The notes beneath the pieces are model-generated. The model was not told where the DNA came from and did not search any database. It was given only the letters and a program-made list of their open reading frames with translations. Below, piece after piece: positions 1 through 6,880 of a stretch of DNA of 12,001 bases. Position numbers and translations under genes: made by a program. Positions within the stretch are counted from its first letter, which is position 1. The number at the start of each line of letters is the position of its first letter. Origin of the DNA: CAYWBI01 sp964456445 (GTDB lineage Bacteria; Calditrichota; Calditrichia; Calditrichales; J004); the NCBI GenBank assembly GCA_964456445.1, contig CAYWBI010000115.1, positions 1 through 12,001 of the forward strand, written 5' to 3'.

Positions 1-130
1 ATTTCGCTTTATATTCTCACGGTAAACCCGTTTTAGTCAAAAAAAATCAATGGGCGAGGCGGAAGCCACGGGCTGGGGATCTGATCTGAGCTACGATTAT
101 GTGCGCATCAACGCGGAATATTCCACATAA
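1..130 (+). CDS. argJ: C-terminal end of glutamate N-acetyltransferase/amino-acid acetyltransferase ArgJ (partial, apparent frame break)
   Basis: Only the 3' end is in the window. The last residues, GWGSDLSYDYVRINAEYST followed by TAA at 128-130, match the strongly conserved ArgJ C-terminus (consensus like AWGCDLTYDYVKINAxY.T). ArgJ moves the acetyl group from N-acetylornithine to glutamate in arginine biosynthesis, in the cytoplasm. In the terminal frame there is a stop at 23-25. The bases before it read better in another frame (FALYSHGKPVLVKK, positions 3-44), which resembles the strand preceding the ArgJ C-terminus. The two frames meet at an A8 run (39-46); one extra A would join them. Even then the linker is about 20 residues shorter than I expect for ArgJ, so there may also be a small deletion. 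The C-terminal identification is firm. Whether the gene is truly broken or the read is wrong cannot be told here. Confidence 0.65.
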
Positions 131-135
131 AAAAA

Positions 136-170
136 GGGTCACCCGCTATTCTATAGGTGACCCATGCTTT
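136..170 (+). terminator. Hairpin terminator after argJ
   Basis: A perfect 8-bp inverted repeat, GGGTCACC (136-143) and GGTGACCC (156-163), has a 12-base loop and begins five bases after the argJ stop. A short T-rich stretch (ATGCTTTTG) follows. An A-run precedes the stem, so the structure may also work in the reverse direction. Confidence 0.65.
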
Positions 171-232
171 TGCCATATAAATAAAAGATAATCTAAAAAA
201 AATTTATTTGTTTATTTAAGGTTTGGATCAAA

Positions 233-286
233 TGACCAGTGGTTCCTTTTCATTTGCAGAAGTCTTTATTTTATAACCACTGGTCA
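233..286. repeat. 12-bp inverted repeat with long spacer between convergent genes
   Basis: TGACCAGTGGTT (233-244) is perfectly complementary to AACCACTGGTCA (275-286) across a 30-base spacer. It lies in the 211-base gap between argJ (+) and the T9SS cargo gene (-). No T-tract adjoins it. It could be an mRNA 3'-end stabilising or terminating stem, a protein-binding palindrome, or the relic of a small repeat element. No coding sequence is seen here. Confidence 0.5.
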
Positions 287-301
287 GCTTGAAATAAACC
301 A

Positions 302-347
302 AAATAGTTTCATATGTGCCTTCACATATGGTCATATGACACTATTT
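302..347 (-). terminator. Compound hairpin at the 3' end of the T9SS cargo gene
   Basis: CATATGTG (311-318) pairs with CACATATG (323-330) over a 4-base loop. The flanking AAATAGT (302-308) pairs with ACTATTT (341-347). A third CATATG (333-338) offers an alternative pairing with 311-316. The structure overlaps the minus-strand stop codon (342-344), so it is placed as a transcript end. The T-run is weak. Confidence 0.4.
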
Positions 348-1437
348 CACCACTACCATTTTTCGACTTTGAACTTCTCCGGACGATAGCAAGGTATAAT
401 AGTAAATACCGGAGGATAAAAGGGTTGCATCAAAATGAACTGAGTATTGCCCTGCGGCTTGGGCTTGATTAACCAGGGTTCGGACTTTACGCCCGGTAAT
501 ATCAAATACCTGTAGAAGAACATTACCCTTTGATTTCAACTCATAATTAATCCGAGTTACAGGATTAAAGGGGTTGGGATAATTCTGTTTTAAATTAAAA
601 GAAGTTACATGGGCCGGAGCGAATCCATCATCTATGGCCGTGGCGGTATCAAGCAAATATTTAAGGATGTTTTCCATCAGGGCTATACTTTCTTTTTGAT
701 TTATCCAATCCTGGTCACTCGTTGTTATCATTTTCCCGTATTGGCCATTCGGGGATGAAAAAATAAATCCAAAATTATTGCCACCATAAGTAAGAAACGG
801 TACAATGGTAGAATCACCAGTACCCTTACATCCGTACCAGAAATAATTCAGGGAGTCAACCTGGGTATAGTTCGATTGTAGAATGCCGCTTACATACATA
901 GGCACTAATTGACCGGCAACAGTCGATTCATATAAAAATTGACCGCCCAGTGAATCTACAATGGCCCCAAATGCTATATTGGTTTGATAGGATGGCTGAT
1001 ATTCGGCTTGTAAATAGACATTTCCCCCCCCGACGGACAAAAGCCAGAATACTATCTCTTCGGGCATCCGTAAAACTACCGATCCCGGAAGAAATAATAA
1101 GAACGGTTGTGGAAGCAAGCATATTCAGACTATCCAAAAAAGATTGTTCGCGAATTGTAGTGGAAAGATCCATATTATTTGCAACACTGGCCCAGAGCGT
1201 ATCCATTGTATGACCGCTGTTAAAAGAGCGGCTTTCGATGATCGCAACATTCGCGGTTGTTAAGACAGATGACTGTTTTTTAAAAATATTCTTTTGAACT
1301 GTATTATTTTTTGTAGGATACAGGCTTGGTGTACGCGCATCGTCTCCATTTTGTCCAGCACCGGCGAAAGTATAGAAACAACCCAAAATGAACATAAAAC
1401 CGATGATCTTTATTGAAAAATTGTACTTATGCTTCAT
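342..1437 (-). CDS. Secreted GATase1/ThuA-like protein with T9SS C-terminal sorting domain, split by a G8 frameshift
   Basis: Read as sequenced, the gene is two overlapping frames: an N-terminal 169-codon frame (1437 down to 928) and a C-terminal frame ending at the TAG at 342. Removing one G from the G8 run (plus-strand C8 at 1024-1031) fuses them smoothly as AFVRRGGNVYLQAEYQ into about 364 residues. The start ATG has a strong AGAGGAGG ribosome site. Residues 1-28 form a signal peptide (FAGAGQ cleavage region; ILGC at 17-20 could also be read as a lipobox). Residues about 62-265 resemble the class I glutamine-amidotransferase-like/ThuA fold seen in secreted proteins (VAIIES at the N-terminus, an IISSGIGS turn, a FVRRGGNVYL strand). 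I see no catalytic triad that I can assign. Residues about 280-364 are a Por/T9SS type A sorting domain (QNYPNPFNPVT, VFDITGRKVRTL, SGIYYYTL, KMVVVK end), predicting export across the outer membrane and surface attachment or release. Function is unknown. The break may be a sequencing error, a mutation or a phase-variable tract. Confidence 0.75.
1024..1031 (-). repeat. Homopolymer G8 (C8 on +) at the frameshift point of the T9SS cargo gene
   Basis: Eight consecutive C on the plus strand, which is G8 in the coding sense. With seven G the secreted protein reads through; with eight it is truncated shortly after residue 138. Such tracts are the classic substrate for slipped-strand length changes, and also for homopolymer read errors. 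Confidence 0.8.
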
Positions 1438-1667
1438 AATTCCTCCTCTAAATGAATAAGATGTACCATGAATTTAGTCTCTCTGCTTTTCAGATAGCTA
1501 AACATATACTGTTAAACATAAAAACTTTTGTTCGGGATCACCTTTTCCACATAATAATGAAAATTGGCGCAATTTTATTCCAAAAGATTTAAATGAATTG
1601 ATTTATAGAATTATTAGATACAGATATTTTAACATCTGAAAATAAGGTCAACAAATGTAGAGTAAAT

Positions 1668-1700
1668 AAAAAAAGGCCGTTCATAATAATATGAACGACC
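1668..1700 (-). terminator. Rho-independent terminator after tRNA-Leu
   Basis: On the minus strand GGTCGTTCAT (1700-1691) pairs with ATGAACGGCC (1684-1675) around a 6-base loop. This gives a 10-bp stem with one G-U pair, followed directly by seven T (1674-1668). It sits 10 bases after the tRNA and ends the gap-pgk-tpiA-secG-tRNA transcription unit. Confidence 0.85.
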
Positions 1701-1709
1701 CAAAATGTG

Positions 1710-1794
1710 TACTGAGGGCGGGATTTGAACCCGCACGGGCGTCTCGCCCACTACCCCCTCAAGATAGCGTGTCTACCAATTCCACCACCCCAGC
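1710..1794 (-). tRNA. tRNA-Leu (anticodon GAG)
   Basis: An 85-base class II tRNA. The acceptor GCTGGGG pairs with CCTCAGT (two G-U pairs). The D-arm is typical of tRNA-Leu (TGGTGGAATTGGTAGACA). The anticodon stem is CTATC/GGTAG, with the loop TT-GAG-GG (anticodon at 1760-1758). The long variable arm has the stem GGGCG/CGCCC, and the T-arm is GCGGG-TTCAAAT-CCCGC. The discriminator base is A and CCA is not encoded. It decodes CUC/CUU leucine codons. Its 5' end is only 13 bases beyond the secG stop, with no terminator between, so it is probably cut out of the glycolysis-secG transcript. The same order, secG followed by a GAG-anticodon tRNA-Leu, occurs in E. coli (secG-leuU). Confidence 0.96.
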
Positions 1795-1807
1795 ATCAAT
1801 TTGCTAT

Positions 1808-2197
1808 TTATTTTGCGGGTTTCGGCTGTTGGGCCCCATCTTGTTGCGGTGTGGCGTCCTGTTTCGGAAACTGATCTACCGGCACAACGGGCAAGGAAGA
1901 AGCAGGCGCTGCCTGTTGTTGCTCAAGGCGCTGCTGGATAAGGCTTTTCTGGGCATCCTGAGCATCGGTTTTATAAATAATACCAAGCGCAATGGCAATC
2001 AACATATAGCCGACCGCAAGATAGGCGGTTGCCTTTGTCAAAAAATCACCGGCGCCACGTCCGCCAAAAACACTTTGTGCGCCCATTCCACCACCGATGG
2101 ACCCGGCCAGACCTTGTCCCTTACCGGCCTGAAGTAAAATAACGACAACCATTATTAGGCTTATCAAAACAAACAATATTGTTAAAAATGTGTACAT
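1808..2197 (-). CDS. secG: Preprotein translocase subunit SecG
   Basis: A 129-residue inner-membrane protein that supports SecYE-A driven protein export. There are two transmembrane helices (about residues 3-23 and 55-75), joined by the family hallmark loop: LLQAGKGQGLAGSIGGG, then QSVFGGRGAGDFLTKAT. After residue 78 there is a hydrophilic tail rich in Gln, Ala and Pro, ending QQPKPAK. SecG proteins are often about 75-110 residues; extended tails like this one are common in several phyla and are not needed for membrane insertion. The start ATG is preceded by AGGAG about 11 bases upstream. It lies 88 bases after tpiA and 13 bases before tRNA-Leu, as the last protein gene of the operon. Confidence 0.95.
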   Translation of the reverse strand: MYTFLTILFVLISLIMVVVILLQAGKGQGLAGSIGGGMGAQSVFGGRGAGDFLTKATAYLAVGYMLIAIALGIIYKTDAQDAQKSLIQQRLEQQQAAPASSLPVVPVDQFPKQDATPQQDGAQQPKPAK

Positions 2198-2285
2198 CTT
2201 TTTTATATCTCCTAATTTTTAAAAGGCGATAATTTAGACAGATTTCCCTTGGGGAGCAAATTAAAAATAAATACCTACTATGCGT

Positions 2286-3050
2286 TCAGGACAATGATTC
2301 TGCGATTTGTATAATAGGCACAAAGGTTTCGGCCTTTAAACAGGCCCCGCCCACCAGAGCGCCATCGATGTCCGGCTGAGAAAGAAGTTCTTTTGCGTTT
2401 TGCTCTTTTACGCTTCCCCCGTATTGGATGCGCAACGCATTGGCTACGTCCGCGCCAAATTGGTCCTCTATTTTTCCACGGATAAAAGCATGAATATCCT
2501 GTGCCTGCTGTGGGCTTGCCGTCTTGCCCGTGCCAATGGCCCAAACCGGTTCATAGGCAATAATAACAGCCTGCATGTCCGCAACCGATAAATCTTTAAA
2601 CGCACCGTTTATCTGAGCCGCAATCACATCAAAGGCCTGTTCGGCCTCACGTTGTTTCAGGGTTTCGCCAACACAGATGATGGGTTTTAAACCTGCCTGC
2701 AAGGCGGCCTTTAACCGTTTGTTGACCGTTTCATCGGTTTCGCCAAAATAGAGACGGCGTTCCGAATGGCCTATTATCACAAAGTGCGCACCGGTACTTT
2801 TTATCATGTCCGCGCTTATTTCAGCGGTAAATGCGCCCTGCCCCTCCCAAAAAATATTTTGTGCACCGAGGCTTACCCGGCTGCCGGAAACAATATCATT
2901 TACAACGGAAAGCGCCGTAAAAGGGGGGCAGACCAGTATTTCGGTTTTTTTTATATCGGTGGTACGTATTTTAATTTGATTGGCCAGTTGTTTGGCTTCA
3001 CTGTTATTTTTGTTCAGCTTCCAGTTTCCGGCAATAATAAAGTTACGCAT
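2286..3050 (-). CDS. tpiA: Triosephosphate isomerase
   Basis: 254 residues, the usual length for this homodimeric TIM barrel, which interconverts dihydroxyacetone phosphate and glyceraldehyde 3-phosphate in the cytoplasm. All catalytic elements are present: NWKLNK with N9 and K11, the electrophilic H95 in IIGHSERR, the base E167 in YEPVWAIGTGK (which also begins flexible loop 6), and the phosphate-binding loops IQYGGSVK and DGALVGGACLK near the end. The start ATG follows AGGAG at a normal distance (about 8 bases). It lies between pgk (82-base gap) and secG, consistent with co-transcription in a gap-pgk-tpiA-secG operon. Nothing is missing or unusual. Confidence 0.98.
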   Translation of the reverse strand: MRNFIIAGNWKLNKNNSEAKQLANQIKIRTTDIKKTEILVCPPFTALSVVNDIVSGSRVSLGAQNIFWEGQGAFTAEISADMIKSTGAHFVIIGHSERRLYFGETDETVNKRLKAALQAGLKPIICVGETLKQREAEQAFDVIAAQINGAFKDLSVADMQAVIIAYEPVWAIGTGKTASPQQAQDIHAFIRGKIEDQFGADVANALRIQYGGSVKEQNAKELLSQPDIDGALVGGACLKAETFVPIIQIAESLS

Positions 3051-3132
3051 TTTTCAATCTCCTAAATTTTTAATCGCTCATATCTAATTTGTACACCGGA
3101 CGGCCAGCCTGTTCACTTTTGCTTTATTTTTT

Positions 3133-4329
3133 TTATGCATCGGTCAGGGCCGCTATTCCGGGCAAAGTTTTACCTTCTAAAAATTCCAATGAAGCCCCGC
3201 CCCCGGTAGAGATATGGGAAAAACCTTCATCCATTCCAAAACTGCTTATTGCCGCCGCGGAATCCCCGCCACCAACAATCGATATCGCCCCGTTTTTTGT
3301 AGCCGTCACCATTGCATCGGCCAACATGCGTGTACCGTGCGCGAAATTTGGCATTTCGAAAACCCCCATTGGACCGTTCCAAATGATTGTTTTTGACTTT
3401 TTAACGGTTTCGGAAAAAAGTTGTATTGTTTCCGGTCCGATATCCAGCCCCATCAATGATGCAGGCATACGATCGACCGGACAGATTTCGCTATGGGCGT
3501 CATTATCAAACTTATCGGCAGCCAATACATCAAGCGGCAGCATCAAATTGGTTGTACTTTTTTCGGCTGCTGCCAAAATCTTTTTTGCCAGGTCAAGCTT
3601 GTCATCTTCCACAAGCGAAGCGCCTATCTCGTAACCCCTGGCCTTGTAAAAGGTAAAAATCATGCCACCGCCAACTATCAGCGTATCCACCTTGCCCAAT
3701 AAATTTTCAATTACATCAATTTTGCCCGATATTTTTGCCCCGCCAAGTACGGCAATAAATGGCCGCTGTGGGCTTTCAAGCGCCTTGCCCAAATAGGTCA
3801 ATTCTTTATCGATCAGAAACCCTGCCACATTTTGTTTAAAGAAAGCAGTGACACCAACCGTTGAGGCATGAGCGCGGTGGGCCGTTCCGAAAGCGTCATT
3901 TACAAACAGATCACAACCTGCCGCGATTTCTTTGGCAAATAAAGGTTCGTTGGCTGTTTCTTCTTTATGGAAACGCAGATTTTCCAACAACAACAGCCCG
4001 CCCATCGGCAAGCCGTCCTTTAATTTTTGCGTTTCCCTGCCAATACAATCCGGAGCCAAAACAACGTCACGGCCAAGCAGGATACTCAACCGATCGGCTA
4101 CCGGTTTAAGGCTTAATTCATTTTTCACCACGCCCTTTGGCCGGCCAAGATGTGAACAAAGCACGGCACAACCGCCATCGGCAAGAATTTTTTTTATGGT
4201 GGGCAACGAAGCAGTGATGCGCCGATCATCCGTAATTATGCCCTTTGCATCCAGGGGCACATTAAAATCACAACGTACAAGCACCTTTTTTCCGGCAAAG
4301 CTTACCTTGTTTACACTTAATTTATCCAT
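3133..4329 (-). CDS. pgk: Phosphoglycerate kinase
   Basis: 398 residues, the normal bacterial length. It transfers phosphate from 1,3-bisphosphoglycerate to ADP, giving ATP and 3-phosphoglycerate. Substrate-side motifs in the N-domain are VRCDFNVPLD (18-27), CSHLGRPKG (58-66), NLRFHKEE (117-124) and VNDAFGTAHRAHAST (143-157). Nucleotide-side motifs in the C-domain are AVLGGAKISGKIDVIENL (193-210), IIWNGPMGVFE (315-325), IVGGGDSAAAI (351-361) and the terminal STGGGASLEFLEG (374-386). A GGAG ribosome site lies about 8 bases before the ATG. It is the second gene of the minus-strand glycolytic operon, 119 bases after gap. That gap holds a hairpin at 4387-4426 which may lower pgk expression relative to gap. 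Confidence 0.98.
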   Translation of the reverse strand: MDKLSVNKVSFAGKKVLVRCDFNVPLDAKGIITDDRRITASLPTIKKILADGGCAVLCSHLGRPKGVVKNELSLKPVADRLSILLGRDVVLAPDCIGRETQKLKDGLPMGGLLLLENLRFHKEETANEPLFAKEIAAGCDLFVNDAFGTAHRAHASTVGVTAFFKQNVAGFLIDKELTYLGKALESPQRPFIAVLGGAKISGKIDVIENLLGKVDTLIVGGGMIFTFYKARGYEIGASLVEDDKLDLAKKILAAAEKSTTNLMLPLDVLAADKFDNDAHSEICPVDRMPASLMGLDIGPETIQLFSETVKKSKTIIWNGPMGVFEMPNFAHGTRMLADAMVTATKNGAISIVGGGDSAAAISSFGMDEGFSHISTGGGASLEFLEGKTLPGIAALTDA

Positions 4330-4386
4330 TCATAATCTCCGGGTCATCCAGGGTAATCAATCATTTCAAACAGCCCAACAAAATAA

Positions 4387-4426
4387 ACGCGGACAGGATA
4401 CCTAATAAAGTATTTCCGGTCCGCGT
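4387..4426 (-). terminator. Intercistronic hairpin between gap and pgk (possible partial terminator or attenuator)
   Basis: A perfect 8-bp stem, ACGCGGAC (4387-4394) with GTCCGCGT (4419-4426), closes a 24-base loop. In the minus-strand sense the stem is followed by TTATTTTGTTG, a weak U-rich tail. Because it lies inside a co-directional operon, it is more likely a leaky terminator or an RNA processing/stability stem than an operon end. Confidence 0.5.
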
Positions 4427-4448
4427 AAAAACAAAACTTTTACCACGC

Positions 4449-5450
4449 TTACATGGAGGCCATTTTCTTTAACAAATCAACCGTGCGGTTGGAATAACCC
4501 CACTCGTTGTCATACCATGATATAACTTTTACCATGTTACCTTCCATCACCGAAGTGGACAGGCTGTCAAAAATACTGGAACGCGGGTTGCCAATGATAT
4601 CCTTTGAGACAATAGGGTCATCGGTATATTCCAGAATACCCTTCAGGGCGCCATCTGCCGCGGCTTTTACAACTGCGTTAACCTCTTCGATGGTGACGTC
4701 TTTTTTCAATTCGGCAACCAGGTCCACCAGCGAGCCATCGCTCACCGGCACACGCATGGCCATGCCATCCAGCTTCCCATCCAGGGCAGGGATAACCTTG
4801 CCAACGGCTATAGCAGCGCCGGTTGTTGTCGGGATGATGTTTTCTGCAGCGGAACGCGAACGGCGCAAATCGGAATGCGGAAAATCAAGGATACGCTGGT
4901 CATTTGTATAACCGTGAATGGTGGTCATCAGCCCGCGTTTAATGCCAAAGGCGTCGTTCAATACCTTGGCCAGCGGACCGAGGCAATTGGTTGTACATGA
5001 GGCATTGGAAACGATTTTATCATTTGCTTTCAGGGCATCATCATTTACACCCATCACAATGGTGTTGTCAATTTCATCCTTAGCGGGAACGGTAAGAATA
5101 ACCTTGCGGGCCCCTGCTTTAAGATGATTTTCAATTTGGGCACGTTTACGGAAAACGCCGGTGGATTCAACTACGATATCCACACCCATTTTGCCCCAGG
5201 GCAAACTGGCCGGATCGCGTTCCGCCATAATTTTAATTTTTTTACCATCGACGATAAGCTCGTCACCGACAAAGGACACATCCCCTGGAAAACGGCCATG
5301 GGTAGAATCATACTTTAACAGATGGGCCAATGTTTTTGCATCGGTCAAATCGTTTATTGCCACAACTTCAACATCGGGGTCCTGATGCATCACCCTAAAG
5401 ACCAAGCGGCCAATTCGGCCAAAACCATTTATTGCAATTTTATGCGCCAT
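4449..5450 (-). CDS. gap: Type I glyceraldehyde-3-phosphate dehydrogenase (NAD-dependent)
   Basis: 333 residues, the standard length. It oxidatively phosphorylates glyceraldehyde 3-phosphate to 1,3-bisphosphoglycerate. The N-terminal Rossmann fold carries INGFGRIGR (7-15). D34 in AINDLTD follows the second strand, which indicates NAD rather than NADP use. The catalytic cysteine is C152 in SNASCTTNCL and its partner is H179 in TIHGYTNDQRILD. Other family motifs are RRSRSAAENIIPTTTGAA, MRVPVSDGSLVDL and the terminal WYDNEWGYSNR. A strong AGGAG lies about 6 bases before the ATG. It is the first gene of the operon gap-pgk-tpiA-secG-tRNA-Leu, with its promoter expected in the 5451-5600 region. Confidence 0.98.
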   Translation of the reverse strand: MAHKIAINGFGRIGRLVFRVMHQDPDVEVVAINDLTDAKTLAHLLKYDSTHGRFPGDVSFVGDELIVDGKKIKIMAERDPASLPWGKMGVDIVVESTGVFRKRAQIENHLKAGARKVILTVPAKDEIDNTIVMGVNDDALKANDKIVSNASCTTNCLGPLAKVLNDAFGIKRGLMTTIHGYTNDQRILDFPHSDLRRSRSAAENIIPTTTGAAIAVGKVIPALDGKLDGMAMRVPVSDGSLVDLVAELKKDVTIEEVNAVVKAAADGALKGILEYTDDPIVSKDIIGNPRSSIFDSLSTSVMEGNMVKVISWYDNEWGYSNRTVDLLKKMASM

Positions 5451-5493
5451 TTTTTCTCCTTTGGTATTCTCTGGTTAAAACAATTAATTTACG

Positions 5494-5522
5494 AACTTAC
5501 GGTGTCATAAAAATCAAGTCAA
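5494..5522 (-). promoter_or_regulatory. Weak sigma-70-like promoter candidate for the gap operon
   Basis: On the minus strand TTGACT (5522-5517) fits a -35 box closely. A 17-base spacer leads to TAAGTT (5499-5494), which matches only three of the six -10 positions. The location, about 45 bases before the gap start, is plausible. FCB bacteria often use divergent promoter sequences, so this is tentative. Confidence 0.25.
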
Positions 5523-5830
5523 GAATGCTTTTTATACAAGGCAGTATAGCAGGTTATTAATTTGAAATAATATCCACTGGGCCCTAAGTTATTTACGCTA
5601 TTTATAAGCCGGCATATGACCATTGATTCGAAGGCTAAATTACAGTCAAATTTGTATTAAAATCTCCCTTGGGCATATATTCGCTTGCATACGCCAAAAA
5701 GTAAGAAATATAGCATAATTCTTTTGCCAGGGAACGGAGGTTCACGGAATATTTTGATCCGGCTATCAAAAAACGCCACATATTTTAGCGAACCAGGGCA
5801 AATTGCAGCTTACAAAATTCATCCGGAACA

Positions 5831-5900
5831 TGAACTTTATTTCATTATAAATTAAGTTCACCTGATTAAATACGAATATATCTTTTTATTTTTCAGGTGA
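5831..5900 (+). promoter_or_regulatory. Two overlapping, mutually exclusive inverted repeats upstream of the TPR lipoprotein
   Basis: TGAACTT (5831-5837) pairs with AAGTTCA (5854-5860). TCACCTGA (5858-5865) pairs with TCAGGTGA (5893-5900). The two stems share bases 5858-5860, so they compete for them if transcribed. They end 122 bases before the lipoprotein start. They may be operator-like palindromes or a leader RNA fold, or they may be chance; the sequence alone does not decide. Confidence 0.35.
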
Positions 5901-6022
5901 TCTCGGTATATTCAGGCAAGGATTTACGATATTCGGACAGAATAAAAATTGATTTGGATAATTTAGAGTGCCGGGAAGCATATTTCATAAATAACAATTT
6001 AATAAAGCAACGGAGAGCGCAG

Positions 6023-6880
6023 ATGCGATCTTTTATCATAATTTTAATATCATTCTTTTTTATCCTTTCTTGCGGTAGTTCAAAAAAGGAAGGCCCCGAC
6101 TATAACCAAATGACCGATAGCGAGTTGATCCAACTGGCCAATAAAAAGATGGATGCGGGGCACTATAAAGAAGCCATAAAAGACTACAACCGTTTATTGC
6201 AGGATTATCCGACATCAAACCTGCACATCGACGCGCAGCTTAATATTGCCGAGGCCTATGGCAATATGGACCAGTTTGAAAAACAAATGGATTTATTATA
6301 TCGGCTAATAGAGGAAAATATCATTCCCGACGCCGTGCCGCGCATCGAGGTTCAAATCGGGAAATTTTACGAACGTGCCGCGCAATTTAATCCGGGCATC
6401 CGTTCCAACGACAGCCTCGATTATAAAAAAGCCAACAAGTTTTATAAAATGGCCATGCAATATCAGGACAGCAAAGACAAAAATGCCAAAGCCGAAGCAA
6501 CCTATCGTAAGGCTATGGTAGATATAAAAACTGGGCAATATGACGCCGCCCGCTCCAATTTACAGAAAACGATTGATATGTACCCAAACAGTAAATTTAG
6601 CATTTTGGCCCAAATTAAAATTTTAAACCCGGAAGATAAAACAGAGCTTGCCGCATCGGATTCGGCCATGGCCGTTTACCGCGAAAAACTCGGAATTGTC
6701 CCCCGCTCATCAGAAGAAAAAATGCCGGAGTCAGAAACTATCGCACCAACAACAATCCCGGCACAAAGCGATAGCAGCAACTCGGTTAATCAGTTAATCG
6801 ACGAGGCAACCGAAGACAATTCCCAACAAAATGAAAAAACGCTGGATACAGCGCCGGTTGACACAAGCGGCATTAGATGA
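6023..6880 (+). CDS. TPR-repeat outer-membrane-type lipoprotein (BamD/YfiO-like)
   Basis: 285 residues from the ATG at 6023, chosen because GGAGAGCGC sits just upstream and a lipoprotein signal begins there: MRSFIIILISFFFILSC with lipobox ILSC, so lipidated Cys17 becomes the mature N-terminus. Helical tetratricopeptide repeats follow at about residues 32-65 (AGHYKEAIKDYNRLLQDYP), 68-100, 135-165 and 158-192 (TGQYDAARSNLQKTIDMYP). The pattern of YKEAI..Y..LL..YP..N is close to BamD/YfiO, the periplasmic lipoprotein of the BAM outer-membrane protein assembly machine, though BamD is usually about 245 residues. Residues about 228-285 are a low-complexity Ser/Thr/Asp/Glu/Gln tail not typical of BamD. 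It could equally be another TPR scaffold. It is the first gene of an operon: its stop overlaps the next start as ATGA. Confidence 0.8.
   Translation: MRSFIIILISFFFILSCGSSKKEGPDYNQMTDSELIQLANKKMDAGHYKEAIKDYNRLLQDYPTSNLHIDAQLNIAEAYGNMDQFEKQMDLLYRLIEENIIPDAVPRIEVQIGKFYERAAQFNPGIRSNDSLDYKKANKFYKMAMQYQDSKDKNAKAEATYRKAMVDIKTGQYDAARSNLQKTIDMYPNSKFSILAQIKILNPEDKTELAASDSAMAVYREKLGIVPRSSEEKMPESETIAPTTIPAQSDSSNSVNQLIDEATEDNSQQNEKTLDTAPVDTSGIR

Larger units (their letters stand above)
5451..6022. other. 572-base divergent intergenic region (gap operon / TPR lipoprotein)
   Basis: This AT-rich stretch separates two divergently transcribed operons and must hold both promoters. No convincing coding sequence is seen. 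The frame upstream of 6023 is open back to 5897, but its residues do not look like a signal-peptide extension, and the lipoprotein signal begins at 6023. Contents noted: the gap ribosome site (5455-5459), a weak promoter candidate (5494-5522), two overlapping inverted repeats (5831-5900) and the GGAGAGCGC ribosome site (6012-6020). Confidence 0.6.

Noticed and set aside
1691..2137. Plus-strand open frame across the tRNA and secG
   Set aside because: It is a shadow: it runs through a well-defined tRNA-Leu and the antisense of secG, and has no domain or ribosome site.
3932..4405. Plus-strand open frames opposite pgk
   Set aside because: They are antisense to a perfectly conserved phosphoglycerate kinase and have no recognisable protein features.
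4507..4911. Plus-strand 134-codon frame opposite gap
   Set aside because: It is a shadow of the conserved GAPDH coding sequence; its apparent composition follows from codon bias on the other strand.
5897..6022. In-frame 42-codon N-terminal extension of the TPR lipoprotein
   Set aside because: It would bury the lipoprotein signal, has no ribosome site and has no protein-like character; the ATG at 6023 has GGAGAGCGC upstream.
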